DNA of 38,271 nt from Nocardioides sp. (GTDB lineage: Bacteria > Actinomycetota > Actinomycetes > Propionibacteriales > Nocardioidaceae): NCBI GenBank assembly GCA_025965275.1, contig JAOPXG010000257.1, positions 1 through 38,271 on the forward strand, read 5' to 3'. Positions 23,268 to 32,342 of this stretch are shown one piece after another. The notes below the pieces were generated by a model. That model was given only the letters and a program-made list of their open reading frames with translations, made no database searches and was not told the origin of the DNA. The position numbers and the translations under genes were made by a program. Position 1 is the first letter of the stretch; each line of letters opens with the position of its first letter.

Positions 23268-24279
23268 GGAGGTCGGCGGTGAGGTCGAGCGCTATGTCGA
23301 CGATCATGTCCTCCTGCCCGCCGACGAGCCCCCGGCGTCCGACCTCGAGCAGGATGGTGCGCACATCCACCCCGTACCGCGCCGACGCCGACTCGGCGTG
23401 ACGGAGGAACGATGAGTAGACGCCGGCGTATCCCAGAGTCAGGGTCTCTCGGTCGACCCGAACCGGCCGGTCCTGGAGTGGGCGAACCAGGTCATCGGCG
23501 GCGTCCTGGAGGGCGAACAGGTCACACCCGTGCCTCCAGCCCTGGAGTTCGGCGACCGCGATGAACGGTTCGATCGGACAGTTCCCGGCTCCCGCGCCGT
23601 GGCCTGCGAGGGAGGCGTCCACCCGGGTCACGCCTTCCTCGACGGCGACGACGGAGTTCGCCACGGACAACGAGAGGTTCTCATGTGCATGGATGCCGAT
23701 CTCCGTGGCGGCGTCGAGGCAGTCGCGATACGCCCGTACCCTTTCGCGGACACCGTCCATGGTCAGGCGTCCGCCGGAATCGGTGACGTAGACACAGTGC
23801 GCGCCGTACGACTCCATCAGCCTGGCCTGGGCGGCCAACTCGGCCGCCGGCGCCAGGTGGCTCATCATCAGGAAGCCCGAGACGTCCATCCCGAGCTCGC
23901 GCGCGGTCCCGATGTGCTGCGCCGACACGTCCGCCTCGGTGCAGTGCGTCGCCACCCGCACCGACCGGACCCCCAGCGCGGCGGCCCGCTTCAGATCGGC
24001 GACGGTGCCGATCCCCGGCAGCAGCAGGGTGGTCAGCCGCGCCCGTTCGATGTGGGCGGCCGCCACCTCGATCCACTCCCAGTCGGTGTTGCTCCCGGGC
24101 CCGTAGTTGAGGGAGCCGCCGGCAAGCCCGTCACCGTGCGCGACCTCGATGCCGTCGACGCCGGCGGCGTCGAGGGCGAGCACGATCCGACCGACGTCCT
24201 CCGGCGAGATGCGGTGCCGGACGGCGTGCATGCCGTCGCGGAGCGTGACGTCCTGGATGAACAGCGTGGGCGTGGTCAT
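23260..24279 (-). CDS. mhpE: 4-hydroxy-2-oxovalerate aldolase
   Basis: 339 residues, DmpG/BphI/MhpE family of the HMGL-like TIM-barrel aldolases. It splits 4-hydroxy-2-oxovalerate into pyruvate and acetaldehyde, and channels the acetaldehyde to the dehydrogenase. Motifs: [15 protein letters not shown] (metal Asp and catalytic Arg/His), [20 protein letters not shown], and metal histidines in [12 protein letters not shown]. The C-terminal communication domain (about 280-339) contacts the partner enzyme. It overlaps the acetaldehyde dehydrogenase gene by four bases, as expected for a complex. Last gene of the operon. Confidence 0.93.
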   Translation of the reverse strand: MTTPTLFIQDVTLRDGMHAVRHRISPEDVGRIVLALDAAGVDGIEVAHGDGLAGGSLNYGPGSNTDWEWIEVAAAHIERARLTTLLLPGIGTVADLKRAAALGVRSVRVATHCTEADVSAQHIGTARELGMDVSGFLMMSHLAPAAELAAQARLMESYGAHCVYVTDSGGRLTMDGVRERVRAYRDCLDAATEIGIHAHENLSLSVANSVVAVEEGVTRVDASLAGHGAGAGNCPIEPFIAVAELQGWRHGCDLFALQDAADDLVRPLQDRPVRVDRETLTLGYAGVYSSFLRHAESASARYGVDVRTILLEVGRRGLVGGQEDMIVDIALDLTADLRA

Positions 24280-25229
24280 CGGGCGGCCTCCGCGGCGGTC
24301 GAGTCTTCGGCGATCCGTTCGGCGACGCGGAGCGCTGCCGAGGTCATGATGTCGAGGTTCCCGGCATAAGCAGGGAGGTAGTGCGCGGCGCCCTCGACCT
24401 CGAGGAAGACGGACACCTGGTGGGTCACGCGTGCGTCACCGGCAAGCGTGTGCACCGGCTGGTCTTCCGGGACCGGAGCGATTTGCACCGCCTGCTTGAG
24501 CCGGTAGCCCGGGACGTAGGCGGCGACCCGCGCGACCATCGCGGCGATCTCGTCGCGGATCGCGTCGTGCACTGCCTCGTCAGGGTCGCCGATGAGGCAG
24601 AAGACGGTGTCGCGCATGATCAGCGGCGGCTCGGCCGGATTGAGAATGATGACGGCCTTGCCGCGAGCGGCGCCCCCCACCGTCTCGATCGCGTGCGACG
24701 TGGTCTCGGTGAACTCGTCGATGTTCGCCCGGGTCCCGGGTCCGGCCGAGCGCGACGCGATGGACGCGACGATCTCGCCGTACGCCACCGGAGTCACATG
24801 GGAGACCGCGGCCACGATGGGGATCGTGGCCTGCCCGCCACAGGTCACCATGTTCACGTTCTCGGCGGCCAGGTGCTTCTCGAGGTTGACCGCCGGGACC
24901 ACGAACGGACCGACAGCCGCGGGGGTGAGGTCGATGAGGCGCTTCCCGTACGGCGCAAGGGCGGCCGCGTTGGCCCGGTGGGCTCCCGCAGACGTGGCGT
25001 CGAAGACGATCTCGATGTCGTCGAAGCCCGGTAGGTCGATGAGTCCGCGCACACCCTCCGAGGTGGTGGGTATGCCGAAGCGGGCGGCACGCGCGAGCCC
25101 GTCGGAGTCGGGGTCGATGCCCACCATCGCGCCCATCTCGAGCGACGTGGAGAGACGCATCACCTTGATCATCAGGTCAGTGCCGATGTTGCCCGAGCCG
25201 ATCACAGCGACCTTGGAGCGGGCGCTCAT
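24276..25229 (-). CDS. mhpF: Acetaldehyde dehydrogenase (acetylating)
   Basis: 317 residues, DmpF/BphJ/MhpF family. It oxidises acetaldehyde to acetyl-CoA with NAD and CoA. NAD motif [17 protein letters not shown] at 7-23; catalytic Cys130 in [14 protein letters not shown]; further conserved [18 protein letters not shown] and [18 protein letters not shown]. It forms a channelling complex with the aldolase downstream. Overlaps of four bases on both sides show tight coupling. Confidence 0.94.
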   Translation of the reverse strand: MSARSKVAVIGSGNIGTDLMIKVMRLSTSLEMGAMVGIDPDSDGLARAARFGIPTTSEGVRGLIDLPGFDDIEIVFDATSAGAHRANAAALAPYGKRLIDLTPAAVGPFVVPAVNLEKHLAAENVNMVTCGGQATIPIVAAVSHVTPVAYGEIVASIASRSAGPGTRANIDEFTETTSHAIETVGGAARGKAVIILNPAEPPLIMRDTVFCLIGDPDEAVHDAIRDEIAAMVARVAAYVPGYRLKQAVQIAPVPEDQPVHTLAGDARVTHQVSVFLEVEGAAHYLPAYAGNLDIMTSAALRVAERIAEDSTAAEAAR

Positions 25230-26029
25230 GCCACCGCCGCCGAGACAGCGGCACTGACCGTGCCGAGGCCAGTGATGTGGGCGGTGACCGCCGACCCGGC
25301 GACGAGCGGCGCCATTCGACCGAGAGCTCCCGAGAGCACGATGTCGCCCGCTCGCAGCGGGTCGCCGATCTCGCAGGCCTTCGCCGCAAGCCAGGCCAAG
25401 GCCAGCAGCGGGTCGCCCAGGCAGTCGGCTCCGGTGCCGGTGGAGACGACCTCACCGTCGAGACTCATGGACATCTCCGCCAGCATGGGCACGAAGACGT
25501 CGAGCGCGACCCTCTCCGAGCCGAGCACGAACAAGCCGCTCGACCCGTTGTCGGCCACGGTGTCGCCGAAGGTGATGTCCCAGTCCGCGATGCGACTGTC
25601 GACGATCTCGAGCGCGGCGGTCGCGTGGTCGACAGCGTCGCGGACCCGGGCGACATCGACAGGACCCTCGACGAGGTCGGCGCCCAGGACGAAGGCGATC
25701 TCCGCCTCCACCTTGGGCTGAAGGAGCCGGCCCAGTGGCAGCGTCGCGCCATCGGTGTATGCCATGTCGTCGAAGAGCATCCCGAAGTCGGGCTGGTCGA
25801 CTCCGAGCTGTGCCTGGACGGCGGTCGAGGTGAGCCCGATCTTGCGTCCGACCACTCGCGCCCCGTCGGCGACGCGGTGCTTGGCCACCTGCTGCTGAAC
25901 GGCATACGCCGCCATGACGTCGTCGGTGCCGATCAGGTCGCGAACCGGTGCGCACGGGATGCACGTGGCGGCCGCAGCCAGCAGCCGCTGAGCGGCGTCG
26001 GCGACCGACGCCGTGGGGCCGGTCGTCAC
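25226..26029 (-). CDS. mhpD: 2-keto-4-pentenoate hydratase
   Basis: 267 residues, FAH-fold hydratase (MhpD/DmpE/BphH). It adds water to 2-hydroxypenta-2,4-dienoate to give 4-hydroxy-2-oxovalerate. The acidic metal site is visible in [17 protein letters not shown] (E-x-E). The N-terminus [27 protein letters not shown] is typical. Overlaps of four bases with its neighbours. It lies between the meta-cleavage-product hydrolase and mhpF, the same order as in the E. coli mhp operon. Confidence 0.9.
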   Translation of the reverse strand: MTTGPTASVADAAQRLLAAAATCIPCAPVRDLIGTDDVMAAYAVQQQVAKHRVADGARVVGRKIGLTSTAVQAQLGVDQPDFGMLFDDMAYTDGATLPLGRLLQPKVEAEIAFVLGADLVEGPVDVARVRDAVDHATAALEIVDSRIADWDITFGDTVADNGSSGLFVLGSERVALDVFVPMLAEMSMSLDGEVVSTGTGADCLGDPLLALAWLAAKACEIGDPLRAGDIVLSGALGRMAPLVAGSAVTAHITGLGTVSAAVSAAVA

Positions 26030-26946
26030 GGCAGCCCCAACAGGAATGAGACCGCCAGCTCATTGAAGTGCGTGGCCTGCTCCCACTGCGGCCAGTGACC
26101 GGCGTTCTCGATCAGCTCGAACCGCGCGTCGGAGATCTTCTTGGACATCTCGATGCCCGCGGCCGCAGGACCGGAGGGGTCGTCGCTGGTCCAGACGACG
26201 AGCGTCGGAGCCGCGACGGCGGCCAGCTCGTCGTCCGTCACCAGGTTACGACGACGGGTCTCCTCCTCCTGGAGACACAGGATGTGTCGCATCGACTCGG
26301 AGAACCGTGGCTGGGAGTAGATCCGGCGCCGGATGTCGACCAGTTCGTCGGTGACGCTGGCGGGGTCGGCCATCAGCCATTCCAGCCGGGCGCGGATCCG
26401 CTCGAGGCTCGGGTCGTCGGCTGCGGCCTGGCTCAGGTCACGGATCCGGGCCATCACCTCGGGGCGGGCCATGGTGCCGCCCGGCGTGTTGAGCACGACC
26501 TTGAGGACACGCTCGGGGTGCGTGGCGGCGAACTTGACCGCGATCCAGCCTCCGAGCGACTCGCCGTTGAGGTGGACCTTGTCGAGGCCCAGCGTGTCGA
26601 GGAGGCCCAGCAGGTGCTCGAGGTAGTCCGGGAGCTCGAGGTCGTGCTCGGTCAGGGTGGTGTACCCGTGGCCGGGGTAGTCGTAGGCCACCACGTGGAA
26701 GTGCTCGGCCAGCGCCGCGACGTTGCGTGAGTATGCCTCGAGGTGCCCGCCGGTCCCGGGCATGAGCACGAGGGTCTCACCTGCGCCCGCCTCGAGCACG
26801 CGGGTGCGCCAGGGGCCGACTGTCACGTAGGAGACCCGGTGCTCCAGGTGCCCGAGTGCGGTCCACACACTTCCCTGCTCGCCGCTCATCGCGTTGGTCT
26901 CCTCAGTGGTCGGATCGGTCGTCGTATCGGTGGTCGGATCGGTCAT
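26026..26946 (-). CDS. Alpha/beta hydrolase, probable meta-cleavage-product hydrolase
   Basis: 306 residues from ATG 26946, in the MhpC/BphD type position. Nucleophile Ser in HLNGESLGGWIAVKF, acid in VVWTSDDPSGPA, catalytic His in IENAGHWPQWEQ, oxyanion region LMPGTGGHLEAYS. It would break the C-C bond of a ring-cleavage product, releasing 2-hydroxypentadienoate and a carboxylic acid. The first 19 residues are a threonine/aspartate repeat (TDPTTDTT, TDPTTEET) coded by a 24-base tandem repeat. ATG 26889 has GAGGAG upstream and may be the real start; ATG 26946 overlaps the previous stop (ATGA). Confidence 0.82.
   Translation of the reverse strand: MTDPTTDTTTDPTTEETNAMSGEQGSVWTALGHLEHRVSYVTVGPWRTRVLEAGAGETLVLMPGTGGHLEAYSRNVAALAEHFHVVAYDYPGHGYTTLTEHDLELPDYLEHLLGLLDTLGLDKVHLNGESLGGWIAVKFAATHPERVLKVVLNTPGGTMARPEVMARIRDLSQAAADDPSLERIRARLEWLMADPASVTDELVDIRRRIYSQPRFSESMRHILCLQEEETRRRNLVTDDELAAVAAPTLVVWTSDDPSGPAAAGIEMSKKISDARFELIENAGHWPQWEQATHFNELAVSFLLGLP
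26906..26944. repeat. 24-base tandem repeat at a gene start
   Basis: GTGGTCGGATCGGTC occurs at 26906-26920 and again at 26930-26944, period 24, in frame, coding an 8-residue repeat in the hydrolase N-terminus. It may vary in copy number. Confidence 0.6.
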
Positions 26947-27920
26947 CGGATCACCAGCGGGTTGACCGGGGACGCGACTGCGCCGGTGATGGGCAACGGC
27001 GGCGCCACGAGCATGAACTCGTAGCGCCCGTCGGCTGCGCACCGCTCGGCGAGTTCCTCGAGATCGAACATCTCGCCGATGAGCATGCCCATGTGGACGA
27101 GCATGATGATGTGGAGCGGCTGGAAGACGTCTCTCGTCTCGTTGGGGAGCACCTCGGTGCCCCACGTGTCCGTGGCGTAGCCCGCGACCTCGCGCTCGGC
27201 GAACCAGTTCGCCGTTGTCATGCTGAGGCCGGGCGCAGCGCCGCCGGCGTAGTCACCCCAGGAGCCGCGGTCCCGCACCTGCGCCAGCTGACCGGTGCGG
27301 ATCAGGACGAAGTCCCCGGTGCCGATCGAGACGCCCGCCATCTCGGCGGCGGCGTCCAGCGTCTCGGGGAGGATCGCTTCGCCCGGCTCCAGCCACGGGC
27401 GGCCGGAGGCCCGGGGCATGTCGAGGAGCACCGCTCTGCCGACGACCTTGTCGCGCATGTTCTGCACGCCGTTGCGTGCCGCGCCGTCGCTGCTGACGAG
27501 CGCTGCGGAGTGCCCGTTGTACATCTTCCCTTCGTAGAAGATGTGGGACAGGCCGTCCCACTGGGTCCCGCAGGAGAGCGGCATGGTGATGCCGTCGTCC
27601 GCGTGCCGCGTGGTGGGCATGTGGTCCTGGGCCCCGGCCAGCGCGTCCGTGCCCGTCGCCATCATGTAGTGGACCGGGTTGTTGCGTCCGAAGGCACCGG
27701 TCTGCGGGCCGTTCGCGTCGAAGGGCAGCGCGAGGCTGATCACCTCGCCGGTTCGCACCGTCGCCACCGCGTCCATGCGGTGCTGGTCGGTGAGGTGGTT
27801 CAGCGTCCCGATCTGGTCCTCGGATCCCCATCGACCCCAGTTGGAGTGGCGCTTGGCGAGCTCGTCGACGTCGGAGACGTCGAAGACCTGGTTCGACTCC
27901 TGGGGGGTGGTGCTGGTCAT
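26943..27920 (-). CDS. Cyclase family protein (kynurenine-formamidase-like hydrolase)
   Basis: 325 residues, PF04199-type metal-dependent hydrolase. The metal motif appears as SCGTQWDGLSHIFYEG (HxGTHxD variant with Cys and Gln replacing the first histidines, as in one branch of the family). Other blocks: GRWGSEDQIGTLNHL, GDFVLIRTGQ, MLVHMGMLIGEMFDLEEL. Family members hydrolyse amides or lactones such as N-formylkynurenine; the substrate here is unknown. It has no counterpart in the E. coli mhp operon. Overlaps of four bases with the SDR gene and the alpha/beta hydrolase gene. A lactone or amide opening step in the pathway is a reasonable inference. Confidence 0.82.
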   Translation of the reverse strand: MTSTTPQESNQVFDVSDVDELAKRHSNWGRWGSEDQIGTLNHLTDQHRMDAVATVRTGEVISLALPFDANGPQTGAFGRNNPVHYMMATGTDALAGAQDHMPTTRHADDGITMPLSCGTQWDGLSHIFYEGKMYNGHSAALVSSDGAARNGVQNMRDKVVGRAVLLDMPRASGRPWLEPGEAILPETLDAAAEMAGVSIGTGDFVLIRTGQLAQVRDRGSWGDYAGGAAPGLSMTTANWFAEREVAGYATDTWGTEVLPNETRDVFQPLHIIMLVHMGMLIGEMFDLEELAERCAADGRYEFMLVAPPLPITGAVASPVNPLVIR

Positions 27921-28720
27921 GAGTTCTCCTGGGTGGTGTCCGAGAAGGCCTTGGCCTTCATGCCGAGATGGAGGCCGGAGTCGACGATGAGCGTCTGGGC
28001 GGTGACGGTGCGGGCGTGCTCTGCGAACCACATGACGGCGTCCGCGATGTCCTCCGGCTCGCCCACGCGTTGGAGCGGCATGGTCGCCGCCATCTCGCGG
28101 GCAAGCGCGTCGGCCTGCTCCGGGGTCGAGTCGCCGCCCTTTTCCCACCAGCGGGTCCGCACGAAGCCGGCGGCCACGGCGTTGACGCGGATGTTCGGGG
28201 CCAGGGCCCGCGCGAGCGCCACGGTGAGGGTGTTGATCGCGGCCTTGCTGACGACGTAGGCGATGCTGCTGCCGTCGGCGCGGATGCCGCCGACGGACGA
28301 GATGTTGATGATGGATCCGCCCTCGAGCCGCATCCCTGGCGCGACGGCCTTGCTGCAGTGCCAGGTGCCCATGAGGTTGACGTCGAGGGTACGGCGCCAG
28401 ATCTCGTCGGTCATGGCCTCGAGGTCGCTGAACTCGACGAAGCTCGTGTACCCCGCGTTGTTGACCAGCACGTCGACCGGACCCCAGACCCGCTCGACGT
28501 CGCCGACCATCGCACGGACCGATCGCTCGTCCGAGACGTCGGCCTGCAGCGCCATCGCGTCAGTGCCGAGCGCCGTGATGGCCTCGACGGTCGCGTGCGC
28601 GGCATCGGCGGAGCGTGAGTAGTTCACGACCACGCGGGCGCCGCGCTCGGCGGCGCGCAGGGCGCACTCGGCGCCGATTCCGGTGCCGCCGCCGGTCACC
28701 AGGACAACCTTGTCCTTCAT
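27917..28720 (-). CDS. SDR family oxidoreductase
   Basis: 267 residues, classical short-chain dehydrogenase. Cofactor motif VLVTGGGTGIGAECAL (about 5-20), NNAGYTS, catalytic Ser in INISSVGGI and Tyr-x-x-x-Lys in IAYVVSKAAIN. Arg/Asn after strand 2 (VVVNYSRSAD) suggests NADPH. The substrate is unknown; in this pathway it could reduce a double bond or carbonyl, or oxidise a dihydrodiol. Overlaps of four bases with the dioxygenase and cyclase-family genes. Confidence 0.88.
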   Translation of the reverse strand: MKDKVVLVTGGGTGIGAECALRAAERGARVVVNYSRSADAAHATVEAITALGTDAMALQADVSDERSVRAMVGDVERVWGPVDVLVNNAGYTSFVEFSDLEAMTDEIWRRTLDVNLMGTWHCSKAVAPGMRLEGGSIINISSVGGIRADGSSIAYVVSKAAINTLTVALARALAPNIRVNAVAAGFVRTRWWEKGGDSTPEQADALAREMAATMPLQRVGEPEDIADAVMWFAEHARTVTAQTLIVDSGLHLGMKAKAFSDTTQENS

Positions 28721-29700
28721 CGGCCCGCCCCCACGGTCTCGCGCGCGGCGCCGGCAACAGCCAGGAGCGATCCCATGCCAGTGATCCACCGAGGCACCGG
28801 CTCATACGACCGGTCGAACGACGCCGTTGACAGGTCGTTGCCGGAGCCGACGTAGGCACCCGCCGCAGCGATCCAGGTACGGATCTCCTGTCCGCCGTTG
28901 CCGCCGCTGTGGTCGATCTGCTCCTCGGTGAGGTCGAGCAGCGGCTCCAGCTCGCCGGACTGGATGCAGTCGAGCACCCACTCGTCCCAGACCGCGTTGA
29001 CCTTGCCGTTGGCCTCGCCCATGGCGGCGACCCGCAACTGGCGGCCCTCCTCCCGCGCGGTCAGCTGGTCCCGGTCGCCGAGCAGGAAGTCCCGGTCGCG
29101 CTCTCCGAGCGAGGGGTCCTTCGGCTCGAGTCGAGGTGGCCAGTGTGAGAGCCCACCGGAGCCGACAACGGCGACCCGCTCGTCGCCGGGGTGGTTGGCC
29201 AGGGCGCGTCCCACCGCGAGGCCGAACTCGTACGCGCGCCGGACCGTGCACAGCGGCGGCGCGCTGGTGTTGACCATGATCGGCACCAGGGGGACGTCGA
29301 GACCGGGGAACAGCGCGCCGTAGGTCTGGGCGATCCCGTGGTCCACGCTCATCCGCAGTGACAGGGCGGGGTCGAACCCGTCCTCGCAGACCGAGTCGTG
29401 GACGAATCTGGCCAGGTCGGCAGCGACCGGCAGCGGGCCGGCAGGACTGTTGTAGTCACCGGCTCCGACGACCTCCTGGACGCCGATGCAGAATCGCGGC
29501 ATCAGATCGTAGAAGGCGAAACGGAAGTGGTCGGGCCCGAAGACGACCACGGCCGAGACGTCCAGGTCGGCGAGGACACGCGAGGCACGTTGCGTGCCGT
29601 CGACGAAGACCGCGCCCGACTCTTCTGGGGCCGAGGGCGGGGTGACCCCCCACAACGGGGAGTGAGAGTGGCCCATCAGGGAAACCACGCGAGTTGTCAT
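28717..29700 (-). CDS. mhpB: Class III extradiol ring-cleavage dioxygenase, MhpB type
   Basis: 327 residues, LigB superfamily. It aligns end to end from memory with E. coli MhpB (2,3-dihydroxyphenylpropionate 1,2-dioxygenase). Shared blocks are GHSHSPLWG, VVFGPDHFRFAFYDLMPRFCIG, VDHGIAQTY, VVGSGGLSHWPP and QEIRTWIAA. Iron ligands H13, H58 and E272, and catalytic H121 and H186 (equivalent to E. coli H115 and H179), are present. It should open a catechol-type ring next to the diol using Fe(II) and O2. The side chain of the substrate cannot be read from sequence. Overlaps the permease stop and the SDR start by four bases. Confidence 0.88.
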   Translation of the reverse strand: MTTRVVSLMGHSHSPLWGVTPPSAPEESGAVFVDGTQRASRVLADLDVSAVVVFGPDHFRFAFYDLMPRFCIGVQEVVGAGDYNSPAGPLPVAADLARFVHDSVCEDGFDPALSLRMSVDHGIAQTYGALFPGLDVPLVPIMVNTSAPPLCTVRRAYEFGLAVGRALANHPGDERVAVVGSGGLSHWPPRLEPKDPSLGERDRDFLLGDRDQLTAREEGRQLRVAAMGEANGKVNAVWDEWVLDCIQSGELEPLLDLTEEQIDHSGGNGGQEIRTWIAAAGAYVGSGNDLSTASFDRSYEPVPRWITGMGSLLAVAGAARETVGAGR

Positions 29701-30809
29701 GGACGAGTTCCTTCAGGAGATGTCGACAGGGTGTTGTCGAGGGGGAAAGCGCGGACGTCGCTGTCCGGGCTGGCGGACGGGGCCTTCTGGGCGCCGTCGG
29801 TGAGGGCCGTGTCCGGGTCGGACGGGCCAGGAGTTCTCGAGGACCGGAGGCGACCTATCTGGCTCCGGAAGCTGAACCGGTCACCGGCCACCGCGATGAT
29901 GAGGATCACGCCGGTGACGACGTTCTGCCAGTCGCTCGCAACGCCGGCGAGGCTGAGGCCGTTCTGCAGGACGGCGATGAAGAGCACCCCGAGCGCGGTG
30001 CCACCGACACCTCCGTGACCTCCGGTCAGCGCTGTACCCCCGAGCAGGACCGCGGCGATCGCCTGCAGGGCCAGCGTGCCGTCCACGGTCGGCACCGCAG
30101 CCCCGACCCGGCCGACGCCAATGGTCCCGGCCAGCGCCGCACAGGCGCCCGCGAGCGCATACACCAGGATCAGCGTTCGCGGGACGTGGATGCCCGAGAG
30201 CCGCGCCGCGATGGGGCTTCCGCCGATCGCGTAGATGTCGCGACCGAAGTAGGTCCGGTTCTGCACGTACACCGCGACGAGGAAGACCGCGGCCATGATC
30301 CAGATCGGCATGGGCAGCCCGAGGAACCGCTCGGTCGCGAGCCAACGCGCGACCGGGTCGGTGACCAGGAACGAGTTACTGCCCGACCACAGGCTGACCA
30401 CACCGGTCAGGCTCGTCATGGTCGCCAGCGTGACCACGAAGACGGACAGGCCGATCTTCCCGACGGCGACGCCGTTGAAGAGGCCGCCGACCACGGCCCC
30501 GGCCAGCACGCAGAGCACCACGACAAGAGGACCCGGTAGGCCGAGCTCGAGGAGCTTGGCCATCAGGATCCCCACCAGGGTGGCGGTCGCGCCGACCGAG
30601 AGGTCGAAGCCCCCCGAGAGGAGGACGAACGTCATGCCCATCGCCACGATCCACAAGAGCGCGGAGTTCGCGACCAGGTTCTGCACGTTGGTGCTGGTGG
30701 AGAAGGCGGGTTGGGTGACGGAGAAGACGATGAACATGCCGACGACGAGCAGGAGCACCAGTCGGAACTGTGCCGTCGCCGCCCACGCTCGACCGATGAT
30801 GGAACTCAT
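29697..30809 (-). CDS. ABC transporter permease, CUT2 (ribose) type
   Basis: 370 residues, RbsC-like. About nine membrane segments; the family signature GMTFVLLSGGFDLSVGATATLVGIL lies near 55-80, with later GRDIYAIGGSPIAARLSGI and LLGGTALTGGHGGVGGTALGVLF. The C-terminal tail (about 325-370) is soluble and Ser/Pro-rich, longer than usual. It forms the channel for the substrate delivered by the lipoprotein. Four-base overlaps with the ATPase and dioxygenase genes tie transport to catabolism. Confidence 0.9.
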   Translation of the reverse strand: MSSIIGRAWAATAQFRLVLLLVVGMFIVFSVTQPAFSTSTNVQNLVANSALLWIVAMGMTFVLLSGGFDLSVGATATLVGILMAKLLELGLPGPLVVVLCVLAGAVVGGLFNGVAVGKIGLSVFVVTLATMTSLTGVVSLWSGSNSFLVTDPVARWLATERFLGLPMPIWIMAAVFLVAVYVQNRTYFGRDIYAIGGSPIAARLSGIHVPRTLILVYALAGACAALAGTIGVGRVGAAVPTVDGTLALQAIAAVLLGGTALTGGHGGVGGTALGVLFIAVLQNGLSLAGVASDWQNVVTGVILIIAVAGDRFSFRSQIGRLRSSRTPGPSDPDTALTDGAQKAPSASPDSDVRAFPLDNTLSTSPEGTRP

Positions 30810-32338
30810 GACGGGTGACCTCCGGCCAGTTTCAGGATCTCGGACTCATGGGTGTCTGCCGCGGCGACGTCGGCGACCACGCGGCCGCGGAACATGACCA
30901 GCACGCGGTCGCACAGGGTCAGCAGCTCGCTGATCTCCGACGAGCTGACGAGCAGCGCGCTGCCCGCCGCCGCCGTCGCATGCAGCTCTTGATGGATGTC
31001 CGCCTTGGCCATCACGTCGACGCCGCGGGTGGGCTCGTCGAGGAGCAGCACCTTCGGCCGCCGTACCAGCCATTTGGCCACGGCCACCTTCTGTTGGTTT
31101 CCGCCGCTCAGCCGGGCCGTCGGCACGTCGACAGCTCCCGGCGCGATACGCAGGGCGGTGCACAGTCGGGCGACGGCCGCGGCTCCGCGTCGTCGAGCGG
31201 GTGGCATCAGGCGAGGAGCGTCGTGCGTCTCCACCATCGTCATGTTCGTGACGCCGGACATGGCGAGGACGAGGCCGTCGGTCTTCCGGTCGGCGGGCAC
31301 CAGCGCGAGACCGCGCTGGATCGCGCGCCGCGGACCACGCGGGACGTACGGCGTCCCGTCCACCGCGAGCGTCCCGGCGTCAAGGGCGCGAGCCCCGAAG
31401 ATCGCCTCGAGCACCTCGCTGCGGCCCGCGCCGACGAGACCGGCGAGCCCGACGATCTCGCCGCGCCGCAGGGTGATGTCGAAGTCCTCGACCAGGCCGG
31501 TGACCGTGAGCGCCCTGACGCGCAACGCGACAGGGTTTGCGGTGGCTACCGAGGCTGGCTCGGACCTGGTCGCCTGGTCCACGAGTCGTGCCTGTCCGAG
31601 CATGGCCTCGACGAGCGACTCCGGCGTGAAGGAGCCGGCACCACCCTGCGCGACCGTCGTGCCGTCGCGCAGGACGGTGATGTCGTCGGCGATCTCGAAG
31701 AGCTCCTGCATCCGGTGAGACACGAAGATGATCGCGACGCCCTGCGCCTTCAGCCTGCGCACCGTCGCGAACAGTCTCTGAACCTCGTCGTCGGTGAGCG
31801 AGCTCGTGGGCTCGTCCAGGATCAACACCTTGGCGTCGGCCGTGAGCGCTCGCGCGATCTCGACCATCTGCCGCTGGTCCGGGCGGAGCCGGCGGACCCG
31901 GACGTCGGGGTCGATGTCGAAGTCGAGCCGCTCCAGGACCTCGTGCGCCTTTGCCCTGCTGGCGGACCGGCTCACGCCGGTCCGCCCGCGGACCAGTCCG
32001 CGACCGAGAAGCACGTTCTCGGCCACACTGAGATCCGGCGCGACAGCGACCTCCTGCGACACCATCGCGATGCCGTGCCGCAGGGCTGCGACCGGACTGC
32101 CGAACCGGACCGAGTGCCCCTCGATCTGGACGATCCCCGTGTCGTGCCGGGTCTGGCCCGAAAGGACGCCCAGCAGTGTCGACTTCCCACTGCCGTTCTC
32201 GCCGATGAGGGCGTGCACGACCCCGGGCACCGGGATGCTCAGGTTCGCATCCTTGAGTGCCCGCGTAGGACCGAAGCTCTTCTGCACGCCCCGGAGCTGC
32301 AGCAGCGGCGGCCCGGGCGCGTCTTCCATGCCTGTCAC
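30806..32338 (-). CDS. ABC transporter ATP-binding protein, CUT2 (RbsA) type
   Basis: 510 residues with two fused nucleotide-binding domains. The first has Walker A IGENGSGKSTLLG, signature LRPDQRQMVEIARAL and Walker B VLILDEPTSSL. The second has the degenerate Walker A LVGAGRSEVLE typical of RbsA/MglA, signature LSGGNQQKVAVAKWL and LLLDEPTRGVDVMAK. It powers import with the permease and lipoprotein. The start is GTG 32338 or ATG 32329; the gap to the lipoprotein stop is only four bases. Four-base overlap with the permease. Confidence 0.92.
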   Translation of the reverse strand: MTGMEDAPGPPLLQLRGVQKSFGPTRALKDANLSIPVPGVVHALIGENGSGKSTLLGVLSGQTRHDTGIVQIEGHSVRFGSPVAALRHGIAMVSQEVAVAPDLSVAENVLLGRGLVRGRTGVSRSASRAKAHEVLERLDFDIDPDVRVRRLRPDQRQMVEIARALTADAKVLILDEPTSSLTDDEVQRLFATVRRLKAQGVAIIFVSHRMQELFEIADDITVLRDGTTVAQGGAGSFTPESLVEAMLGQARLVDQATRSEPASVATANPVALRVRALTVTGLVEDFDITLRRGEIVGLAGLVGAGRSEVLEAIFGARALDAGTLAVDGTPYVPRGPRRAIQRGLALVPADRKTDGLVLAMSGVTNMTMVETHDAPRLMPPARRRGAAAVARLCTALRIAPGAVDVPTARLSGGNQQKVAVAKWLVRRPKVLLLDEPTRGVDVMAKADIHQELHATAAAGSALLVSSSEISELLTLCDRVLVMFRGRVVADVAAADTHESEILKLAGGHPS

Positions 32339-32342
32339 GTCA

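Noticed and set aside
22805-23282. Plus-strand open frame of 159 codons upstream of dnaK
   Set aside because: It starts on the dnaK start codon region, has no ribosome site, and its translation shows no recognisable pattern.
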